Positions 57,404 through 64,000 of a stretch of 64,000 nt of DNA are shown here, in pieces. The translations under genes and the position numbers were made by a program. The stretch comes from Idiomarina sp. A28L (GTDB lineage Bacteria; Pseudomonadota; Gammaproteobacteria; Enterobacterales; Alteromonadaceae). Every line of letters starts with the position of its first letter. Positions within the stretch are counted from its first letter, which is position 1. Under the pieces are notes generated by a model, which was given only the letters and a program-made list of their open reading frames with translations, was not told the DNA's origin and did no database searches. The stretch is taken from contig NZ_AFPO01000001.1 of the NCBI RefSeq assembly GCF_000218785.1, positions 124,001 to 188,000 of the forward strand, in the 5' to 3' direction.

Positions 57404-58038
57404 AACGAGCTTATGGACAAGCTTTAATTGAGCTTACATTGCTAATAAGCGTATTAGGTATGCTATTACTTTGGGCAATTCCCGAATTTTATGAACGGTT
57501 GCAACAGCGGTATGCGGGGCAGCAAATATTAGCGATGCATATGCAGCAAGCGCCATTACGCGATTATGCGGGCATAGAGCAGTGGGATATCCAGGATTAC
57601 GAGGATAAATTTGAGCTGCAAATAGGTGATGGGTATAAGTTAGAATCTAACCTAAGCGATTCTTATGCATTTGCCGCTGGTATGCGCCCTTTATGGCGTT
57701 TACTCGATTGGCAAAGTGGTTTCTCTCTCCCCTTAAAAACATTGTATTCGGCGAGCTTACAGTACGTTAGCGAAGAATCAGAACCCTTGCCGTGGTTAAG
57801 TTATTTGCGCCTCAGTGATGGCTGGGCACCTAAGCATCTTCACGAACTGATTGGCCGCCCCCAAGCGTTAACAACTTCACACTATTTACAACAAATCGGC
57901 TTTAACCATGTGCAATCGTTGGTTTCAATACTACCATTTGCGCGCGAGTTTGCGCCATCGCAACTGCGCTTAGGGTTTGTGGATATTGATGTGGTGCCGA
58001 ACGGCTCAGTATGCATGGACGCAGGAGAGTTTTGCTAA
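57400..58038 (+). CDS. TadE-like pseudopilin
   Basis: 212 residues from the ATG giving MKRAYGQALIELTLL, with GGAG 7 bases upstream and 4 bases of overlap with the previous gene. GQALIELTLLISVLGMLLLW fits the TadE-type N terminus (Gly-x-x-x-x-Glu followed by a hydrophobic helix). The rest is a soluble domain with no recognised motif; two cysteines lie at the C terminus (VCMDAGEFC). Confidence 0.6.
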   Translation: MKRAYGQALIELTLLISVLGMLLLWAIPEFYERLQQRYAGQQILAMHMQQAPLRDYAGIEQWDIQDYEDKFELQIGDGYKLESNLSDSYAFAAGMRPLWRLLDWQSGFSLPLKTLYSASLQYVSEESEPLPWLSYLRLSDGWAPKHLHELIGRPQALTTSHYLQQIGFNHVQSLVSILPFAREFAPSQLRLGFVDIDVVPNGSVCMDAGEFC

Positions 58039-58643
58039 TGATGGTGCTGCTTTATACGTTACTTTTAGGCGGCGAGGCGGCCAATTTAGCGGTAATAGAA
58101 CCGAGGTTTTTGAATAAGCATCATGTTGTGTTGGAACAGCATAGCCGCGTGCAATTGGCTAGTTTTGTAACCAATATATGGCCTGCGCGAATGCCCTATG
58201 CGGAACTTAAGCAGGTTTTGCAGCAGGTGGAAGGTTGCACCATATTTCAAACTGAGGCGAAACAGGTAAGTTGTGTGGGTTCTAATTATTTGCTTTCAAT
58301 TTATATTGCGGCAGAAGGGATGTTTTGGTCGGAAGCCTATCTTGATGAGCAACTCCCTTATCAAAAAGTGCGAGATGAAAAGGGTAATATTAACGCAGTT
58401 CCAGTTTCAATTTATACGGGTGATGGTTATCAAGTTGAATCCTGGATTACGCAAGATACGGTTGTGAATCTTTATCGGCAGGCGGTTGCGAGTGCGCAAG
58501 GTGCTGAGTGGCGGATATCGTTAAATGATCTTTATGCAGGAAGCTTTGTTTTAGCAAAAGAGAGCCACGCTGAAAAAGTTTCAATGGCGGGGTGGCTGCA
58601 AAGTGATGGCCGCGTATTTGTTACTCGTATCACTGAAAAATAG
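58038..58643 (+). CDS. Exported protein of unknown function in the Tad locus
   Basis: 201 residues from the ATG at 58038, whose A is the last base of the previous stop; AGGAG lies 10 bases upstream. An in-frame ATG at 58011 would add MHGRRRVLL and give a better charged signal peptide but has no ribosome site, so the start is open. A hydrophobic N terminus (VLLYTLLLGG) suggests export. Two cysteines (in EGCTIFQT and VSCVG) are close together. No motif is recognised; position between TadE-like and cpaB suggests a pilus component. Confidence 0.5.
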   Translation: MMVLLYTLLLGGEAANLAVIEPRFLNKHHVVLEQHSRVQLASFVTNIWPARMPYAELKQVLQQVEGCTIFQTEAKQVSCVGSNYLLSIYIAAEGMFWSEAYLDEQLPYQKVRDEKGNINAVPVSIYTGDGYQVESWITQDTVVNLYRQAVASAQGAEWRISLNDLYAGSFVLAKESHAEKVSMAGWLQSDGRVFVTRITEK

Positions 58644-58678
58644 CTTAAGTATTAATCAAAATAGCAGAGGGAACTGCG

Positions 58679-59509
58679 GTGTTAAAAGGGAAATTATTAA
58701 AGGAACTGGTTTTACCGTTTGTTATTGGCTTGATCTGCGCTGTGGTATCAGCTGTGCTGCTGTTTCGTTATGTGCAAGAAGTAGAGGATAGCCATCAGGC
58801 ACAGCGAATAGAGCAAGCTAATGCGCACAAACCGGTTATTGTATCCACGGTGCCGTTAACCGCGGGAATGGTAATTCAAACTGAGCACTTGCGTGCCCGA
58901 GATCTTGATGAAATTAGCTTGCCGGGTGATGCGATTCATCCTGCCGATGCGAATAAACTAGTTGGCCAACGTATTCGCGCTGATCTGAAGGCACAAATAT
59001 ACGCCGGCAAGCCAATTCAATGGGTGCACCTGCAACCGCAAGATATCTCTAGTTTTGCCGGAACTCTCGCACCCGGAATGGTGCCGTTTTCAATGCCCAT
59101 AAACTCGTTGCAACAACACGCAGGGTTGCTGAAAGCTGGCGATGTACTCGATCTCTATACGCATTCTCACGGTAATGCACAACTTATGCTTGAACGCGCT
59201 GAGGTAATTGCCACAGGCAACGTAACCAAATCGCAGGCGGCTCTGCGTTCGCAAAGTTTGAGTTCTGGTTTTTCGGGTTCAGGTCAGGTTGTTGCAAGCG
59301 GCTCGGGCCGCAATGATTACCAGCAAATTACCCTCGCGATCCCGCTTGAACACTATCTATTGCTACGCCAGTTATCTGATAAACAGGCATTGTGGCCAAT
59401 CCTTCGCAACCACAATGATTCCTTGCAGCTAAGCCAATTAAAAGGGCCTGCTGAAATTGAAATAATTACGCCCGGTCAAGCGAACATTACCGGAGTGTTG
59501 TCATTATGA
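58679..59509 (+). CDS. cpaB: Flp pilus assembly protein CpaB/RcpC
   Basis: 276 residues from GTG with AGAGGGA upstream. One membrane segment (about 10-30), then an SAF domain (VSTVPLTAGMVIQTEHL ... DLDEISLPGDAI) and the RcpC-type domain (APGMVPFSMPINSLQQHAGLLKAGDVLDLY, shown by landmark). CpaB/RcpC sits in the periplasm and stabilises the secretin. The GSG-rich loop near residue 200 is low in complexity. It overlaps cpaC by 4 bases. Confidence 0.85.
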   Translation: MLKGKLLKELVLPFVIGLICAVVSAVLLFRYVQEVEDSHQAQRIEQANAHKPVIVSTVPLTAGMVIQTEHLRARDLDEISLPGDAIHPADANKLVGQRIRADLKAQIYAGKPIQWVHLQPQDISSFAGTLAPGMVPFSMPINSLQQHAGLLKAGDVLDLYTHSHGNAQLMLERAEVIATGNVTKSQAALRSQSLSSGFSGSGQVVASGSGRNDYQQITLAIPLEHYLLLRQLSDKQALWPILRNHNDSLQLSQLKGPAEIEIITPGQANITGVLSL

Positions 59510-60867
59510 TGAGCTTAACTATGCAGCAAAGAATAGTTATGAATTTTTTGATGTGGATCTGTTTGCTACTAGCGTTGCCTAATGCTGTCGCCGAGGAGGC
59601 AAGGGCTGAACAAGAAACGGCTGAACGAGAAACTGGCCACTATGCTTTAAGTATCGGCAGCACCGAGGTGATGGCGACCGCGCAAAACATAACTAGGGTT
59701 GCGATAGCCAAGCCAGAGGTAGCCGAGGCCCGCATAATTAATGAGCGCGAATTAATGATTATGGCGCTGCAAACGGGGCAAACAGATGTGCTTTGGTGGT
59801 TAGAAGATGGCAGCCGCGAGCGCGTTCGGGTTCAGGTTTATGCCGAACCCGATCCGATACTCAGAGCCTTATTGGCTAAGGTTGTGAATGAGAATGAATC
59901 GCTGCACCTGGTTTGGCAGTATGGACAGCCTATGTTGCATGGGTACGTTGATCAACCTCAATTAGAAAGCCTGCAGCAGTTGCGAGCCGATTTTCCGATA
60001 ATCAACATTTCTCAAGTGCGGATGATTGCAGCAGAAGTTGCCACCTTGGAATTAGAGATGAAGGTATATGAAATTAATCGGCGGTCGTTGCGGCAGCTAG
60101 GATTACGTTGGCAACAAAGCATGGCAGGGCCAGCATTCGGCATTATCAGCGATTGGCAGGGGGGTGGTACTTTTCGGGCTATTGGTGAAACTGCGATGAA
60201 CACGGTTCCAGGGCAAGAAGCACTGCTGAACAACTTACCTGCTGGACAATATGGTTATTTAGGTTGGGCGACAAGCTTCGCCAGCACCTTACAAATGATG
60301 CAAGAACGGGGTGAAGGTAGAGTACTTGCCACGCCAAAACTTCGGGTTGAAAGTGGCGAAAGCGCAGAGTTCTTGGCGGGTGGCGAAATACCTATTCCGC
60401 AAATCACGCTGCAAGGTGCCACTCAGGTTGATTTTAAAAACTATGGTATCTACCTGCGAGTAGCGCCGGAAAAACTTGCCGATGGCCGTATCCGTACGCA
60501 AGTGATAAGCGAGTTAAGCCAACCTGATCATGGCGTAGCCGTTCAGGGGGTTCCGGGGTTACGAACTCGGCGAACGGAAACTATGGTTACCGTGGCGGAG
60601 GGTGAAACGTTGGTAATTGCTGGATTAGTGAGCCAAGAAGATAGTGAGCTGCATTCTGGATTACCGGGAATGGGGAGCGGTGTAGGGCGCTTACTAGCAA
60701 ACCGTGACCAACAATCGCATGAAACTGAGCTAGTGGTATTTATAACACCGCGAGATTTACACAAGCAACGCATTCGCAACAACGAAAAATTGGCTAAGCA
60801 AGAGCAATTTTGGCGAGCTTTTTCTGCGCTTGGATGCAGCGGTATGCTTGATTTTAGTAAGGATTAA
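59506..60867 (+). CDS. cpaC: Tad pilus secretin CpaC/RcpA
   Basis: 453 residues with a signal peptide ending near PNAVA-E. An N-terminal pilus-assembly domain (about 45-130; LSIGSTEVMATAQNITRVAIAKPEVAEA as landmark) precedes the secretin domain: ATPKLRVESGESAEFLAGGEIPIP, the VPGLRTRRTETMVTV block and a final ETELVVFITPR. Forms the outer-membrane pore for the Flp pilus. There is no visible lipobox, so it may need a separate pilotin. It ends 3 bases before cpaF; a cpaE/tadZ gene is usually found in that position. Confidence 0.9.
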   Translation: MMSLTMQQRIVMNFLMWICLLLALPNAVAEEARAEQETAERETGHYALSIGSTEVMATAQNITRVAIAKPEVAEARIINERELMIMALQTGQTDVLWWLEDGSRERVRVQVYAEPDPILRALLAKVVNENESLHLVWQYGQPMLHGYVDQPQLESLQQLRADFPIINISQVRMIAAEVATLELEMKVYEINRRSLRQLGLRWQQSMAGPAFGIISDWQGGGTFRAIGETAMNTVPGQEALLNNLPAGQYGYLGWATSFASTLQMMQERGEGRVLATPKLRVESGESAEFLAGGEIPIPQITLQGATQVDFKNYGIYLRVAPEKLADGRIRTQVISELSQPDHGVAVQGVPGLRTRRTETMVTVAEGETLVIAGLVSQEDSELHSGLPGMGSGVGRLLANRDQQSHETELVVFITPRDLHKQRIRNNEKLAKQEQFWRAFSALGCSGMLDFSKD

Positions 60868-60870
60868 GCC

Positions 60871-62148
60871 ATGAATATTACTAACTTTGCAGAAATCGAA
60901 CGAACGCGTTACAACCGCTTGCTGGAGAACACTTTAAGTTCGTTAAATATTCACCATACCGACATCGACTTATTATCCGATTCCGAACTTCGCGATGTAG
61001 TGGCGAGCGCTATTCGCAGCCAGTTACAAAGAGAATCGATAGCGCTGCAGAGTGTCGATGAAGAGGCATTAATACAACGAGCTATTGATGATTTGGTTGG
61101 GCTCGGGCCTTTGGAAAGCTTATTGCGAGATCCAGAAGTAACAGAAATCATGCTGAATCGATTTGATCAATTGTTTGTTGAGCGAGCCGGTAACTTATAC
61201 GCGAGTAATTATCGGTTTCGCGATGAGCAAGCAGTGCGCCGCGTTATTGAGCGTATTGTTACCCCGTTGGGAAGGCGTATCGATGATAGTGCACCGATGG
61301 TTGATGCCCGGTTAGCTAATGGCTCACGAGTTAATGCGGTGATTCCGCCATTAGCAGTTGATGGCGCTTGCTTAACGATTAGAAAGTTTGCGATTAATCG
61401 GTTAACGATGGCTGATTTACAAGCATCAGGCAGTGTTAGTTTGGTATTAGCAAAACTACTTGAAGTGGCTGTGGGTTGTCGGCAAAACATGTTGATTTGC
61501 GGCGGTACCGGAAGCGGAAAAACCACATTATTGAATATTCTTGCTGATTTTATTCCTGAACATGAACGCATTATCACCATAGAAGATGCGGCGGAGCTGC
61601 AATTACAACATGAAAACCTTGTACGTTTGGAGGCTCGCCCGGCGAACCAAGAGGGTGAAGGCTTAATCAGCATTCGTCAGTTGGTAATAAACGCCTTACG
61701 AATGAGGCCAGATCGCATTGTTGTTGGTGAATGTAGAGCCGGTGAAAGTTTAGATATGCTGCAAGCAATGAATACTGGGCATGATGGCTCGCTCACTACA
61801 TTGCATGCCAATACCCCAAGAGACGCATTGCGCCGATTAGAAACTATGGTGCTTATGGCCGGAATTGAAATTCCGATGAGTGCGATTCGGCAACAAATTT
61901 TGGGTGCGGTAAAACTGTTGGTGCAGATTAGCCGATTGGCAGATGGCCGGCGTGTAGTAACAAGTTTAGCTGAGCTGCAAGGCAGTGATGGCGATGTGCT
62001 GCAACTTGCCGAATTAGTGCGTTACAACCCAGCTACGAGAAAGCACGAAGTAACAGGGCAGATACCACGGTTTATTGACAAGCTAGCAACCACTGAGCGC
62101 AATGAAATACTGGCACTTTTGAACGAGGCAAGTGCAGTATCTTTCTAA
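60871..62148 (+). CDS. cpaF: Tad pilus ATPase CpaF/TadA
   Basis: 425 residues. Walker A GGTGSGKTTLLN near residue 210, Asp box ITIEDAAELQ, Walker B-type RPDRIVVGECRAGE and the His box GHDGSLTTLHAN. These define the secretion ATPase of the Tad type. Powers Flp pilus assembly at the inner membrane together with TadB and TadC. Its short N-terminal domain (about 90 residues) is typical. Confidence 0.95.
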   Translation: MNITNFAEIERTRYNRLLENTLSSLNIHHTDIDLLSDSELRDVVASAIRSQLQRESIALQSVDEEALIQRAIDDLVGLGPLESLLRDPEVTEIMLNRFDQLFVERAGNLYASNYRFRDEQAVRRVIERIVTPLGRRIDDSAPMVDARLANGSRVNAVIPPLAVDGACLTIRKFAINRLTMADLQASGSVSLVLAKLLEVAVGCRQNMLICGGTGSGKTTLLNILADFIPEHERIITIEDAAELQLQHENLVRLEARPANQEGEGLISIRQLVINALRMRPDRIVVGECRAGESLDMLQAMNTGHDGSLTTLHANTPRDALRRLETMVLMAGIEIPMSAIRQQILGAVKLLVQISRLADGRRVVTSLAELQGSDGDVLQLAELVRYNPATRKHEVTGQIPRFIDKLATTERNEILALLNEASAVSF

Positions 62149-62222
62149 TATCGGCTTTTTAACATTTGCTCAGCGAAGCATGGGCTCTAAGCAGAACGAA
62201 TATAAGAGAAACGAGCAAATAT

Positions 62223-63077
62223 ATGGATATATTTGTAGTAGCATTTTTTGTTGGTGTTAGCGGCACAGCATTAGTGTATTTGTTGCAGTTAGTGCTGCAA
62301 AAAATAGCCAATAACTATCACGATACCTATGAACATCGGATGCAACAAAGCCTTACCGAGCTATTTCTATTTGTTCCGGTGCGGCAACTGCTTATTGCTT
62401 GGTTAATTATTCTCATATTGCTGTTCGTATCGCTTTTATTACTGGCTACTCCGTGGATTTGGCTGCTGTGTATCATGCTGGTAATGGCTGTTGGACCCTG
62501 GCGATTTTACCAATTTTTGAAAAATAGAAGGCAAGCCAATTTCCAAAGGCAACTACCGGATGCTTTGTTATTGCTAGCAAATATTCTACGTGCTGGTGGC
62601 AGCGTACAGGTGGGCTTGCAGTTTTTGGCGCGGGAAATGCCGATACCACTGGCACAAGAAATGACATTAGTTACCCGGCAGCTGCGGCTGGGGAAATCAT
62701 TTGCTGCAGCTCTTTGTGATTTACAACAGCGCATGCCCTCTACGGAACTTGATCGCACCGTGGTAGCGTTAAAGCTCGGCTATGAAACCGGCGGGCAACA
62801 AGCGCCATTACTAGAGCGCTTAGCGGCAAGTATGCGAAAAAAACTGCAGTTACAGCAACGAATTTTAAGTTTAAGTGCTCAAGGTAGAATTCAAGGGCGA
62901 GTAATGACAGCGCTGCCGCTTTTATTATGCGCGGTACTCTGGGGTATGGAGCGTGAGGTAATGCAGCAGTTGAGCACGCAATATTTAGGTTGGGCATTAG
63001 CAATGATTATGTTGTGTATGCTTGCTGCCGGGCACTGGTTGATAAACCGAATGTTAAAAATTGAGGTGCCGTTGTGA
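62223..63077 (+). CDS. tadB: Tad pilus inner-membrane protein TadB
   Basis: 284 residues from the ATG giving MDIFVVAFFVG; a TTG 57 bases upstream keeps the frame open but is less likely. An N-terminal membrane segment, two more around residues 65-105, a T2SSF domain (RQLPDALLLLANILRAGGSVQVGLQFLARE as landmark) and two C-terminal segments. Platform protein pairing with TadC. The stop overlaps the tadC start by 4 bases. Confidence 0.88.
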   Translation: MDIFVVAFFVGVSGTALVYLLQLVLQKIANNYHDTYEHRMQQSLTELFLFVPVRQLLIAWLIILILLFVSLLLLATPWIWLLCIMLVMAVGPWRFYQFLKNRRQANFQRQLPDALLLLANILRAGGSVQVGLQFLAREMPIPLAQEMTLVTRQLRLGKSFAAALCDLQQRMPSTELDRTVVALKLGYETGGQQAPLLERLAASMRKKLQLQQRILSLSAQGRIQGRVMTALPLLLCAVLWGMEREVMQQLSTQYLGWALAMIMLCMLAAGHWLINRMLKIEVPL

Positions 63078-63694
63078 ATCAGCCCATTCTATTAATTATG
63101 TTTTTTGCCTTGGGTGTGGGTACTTGTTTCGCCATCATATTGCGCACAAGGTTAATAAAATCGGAGTCAGTTAAAAGTTTAGGCGCCGTGTCAAACACTC
63201 TCCAAAGCTTTTGGCTAAGGCGTTCGAGCCGAGCTTATCAACAGCAAGCTCGATATGCGTTATCTGGTTTTATGGAAACCCTAGCCATGCTCTTGTCGGC
63301 AGGGTATCCGTTGATGAGTGCCTTACAAAGAATTGCGAGCACTCCGGGTTCGCCGAATAACCCGCTGATGTGTGAGGTTCGTGAAGTGTTGCGGCGCACG
63401 CGAACGGGTGAAAGTTTAACTGATGCTCTGCAAAAACTAAGGGCAGCGTTACCGGGGGCAGAAATTGCAATGTTTGTAAGTTTATTAGTGCAAGCGAATC
63501 ACCATGGGGGCCGCCTTGCAGAACTATTAAACCATCAGGCCGAAGTAAGGCGCCAACAGATTGCAGAGGAAATTGAAACGCGTGCGCAAGAAGCGCCGGT
63601 TCGTTTGTTGTTACCGTTAATAGTATTTATTTTTCCGGCAACAATGTTGCCTTTTATTGGTGTGATTTTAGGCAAGTTAATGTGGCAAATCTAA
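63074..63694 (+). CDS. tadC: Tad pilus inner-membrane protein TadC
   Basis: 206 residues from GTG. T2SSF domain (FMETLAMLLSAGYPLMSALQRIA as landmark; RRTRTGESLTDALQKLRAALPGAE) with an N-terminal and two C-terminal hydrophobic segments. Short for TadC (often ~280-300 residues); the N-terminal region is reduced. Pairs with TadB as the platform. A DUF192 gene follows 27 bases downstream. Confidence 0.85.
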   Translation: MNQPILLIMFFALGVGTCFAIILRTRLIKSESVKSLGAVSNTLQSFWLRRSSRAYQQQARYALSGFMETLAMLLSAGYPLMSALQRIASTPGSPNNPLMCEVREVLRRTRTGESLTDALQKLRAALPGAEIAMFVSLLVQANHHGGRLAELLNHQAEVRRQQIAEEIETRAQEAPVRLLLPLIVFIFPATMLPFIGVILGKLMWQI

Positions 63695-63721
63695 TGTTAT
63701 GAATGCAGGGAGGGCAAACAC

Positions 63722-64000
63722 ATGATTGAGTGGAAGCTACAAGTTCAGCGGCATGGTGAATTAGCATCGTTAGTGTGTATAGGGAACCGAGGAAATCAGT
63801 TTATTGGCCAGCTAAAGGTAGCCGCAAATGGTTGGAACCGTTTACTCGGGTGGAACGCGAGAGGCAGCGCTCTAGGGGTTTTATTAACCCCTTGTCGGAG
63901 TATTCATACATTCGCTATGAATATCGATATTGATTTAATTTGGTTAAATAAACGAAACGAAATCGTGCATGTTGAAACGTCGGTGAAGCCGTCAAGTTGG
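63722..64000 (+). CDS. DUF192 family protein (partial, cut by the window edge)
   Basis: The frame is open from the ATG at 63722 to the edge, 93 codons. GGGAGGG lies 7 bases upstream. The last 45 residues read as a DUF192 core: GVLLTPCRSIHTFAMNIDID and LIWLNKRNEIVHVETSVKPS. DUF192 proteins are small and often exported, of unknown function, and are known to sit beside Tad loci. No signal peptide is seen (MIEWKLQVQRHGELAS). The C terminus is missing. Confidence 0.8.
   Translation, partial: MIEWKLQVQRHGELASLVCIGNRGNQFIGQLKVAANGWNRLLGWNARGSALGVLLTPCRSIHTFAMNIDIDLIWLNKRNEIVHVETSVKPSSW

Overview
The window is ordinary chromosomal DNA of a gammaproteobacterium, most likely a marine member of the Alteromonadales. 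I favour Idiomarinaceae, but this is inferred from gene order and protein resemblance, not from a search. GC looks moderate and even throughout. I see no insertion sequence, prophage, integron or CRISPR array. Several genes start with TTG or GTG behind good Shine-Dalgarno sequences, and I moved a number of starts inward on that basis.

Layout. (1) 1-2338 (+): the end of pnp and its terminator, then nlpI followed at once by an unstudied membrane-anchored HExxH protease gene. (2) 2388-25972 (-): a secreted S9 glutamyl-endopeptidase-like peptidase, then a long conserved block reading leftward: EamA transporter, miaB, ybeZ, ybeY, corC, lnt, a small membrane protein, leuS, lptE, holA, nadD, rsfS, rlmH, mrdA, rodA, mltB, rlpA, dacA, ybeD, lipB, lipA. 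This closely follows the E. coli leuS-lipA and lnt-miaB regions and covers cell elongation, envelope lipoproteins, ribosome maturation and lipoate synthesis. (3) 26210-28119: a ubiquinone hydroxylase facing a five-gene tRNA operon (Met, Leu-UAG, Gln, Gln, Leu-CAG), as beside E. coli ubiF. (4) 28298-30348 (-): fumC and a short-chain dehydrogenase.

(5) 30721-35025 (+): a compact four-gene cassette encoding a periplasmic cupredoxin-like protein, a membrane GGDEF/EAL protein, a DUF3034 outer-membrane protein and an exported truncated haemoglobin. This is the best candidate in the window for an undescribed system, probably copper/haem sensing coupled to c-di-GMP. (6) 35102-42287 (-): ychF, pth, rplY (CTC type), an old yellow enzyme, queH, prs, ispE, lolB. 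(7) 42546-51422 (+): hemA, prfA, prmC, a response regulator with a degenerate HD-GYP domain, kdsA, a PsrA-like regulator with a matching operator, fadE. (8) 51576-55757: a lipoprotein S41 protease, nagZ behind three inverted repeats, and divergent queC/queE.

(9) 55864 to the end (+): a Tad/Flp pilus locus (Flp pilin, three pseudopilin or minor-component-like proteins, CpaB, CpaC secretin, CpaF ATPase, TadB, TadC), then a DUF192 gene cut by the window edge. No TadZ/CpaE, prepilin peptidase or TadD is seen inside the window.
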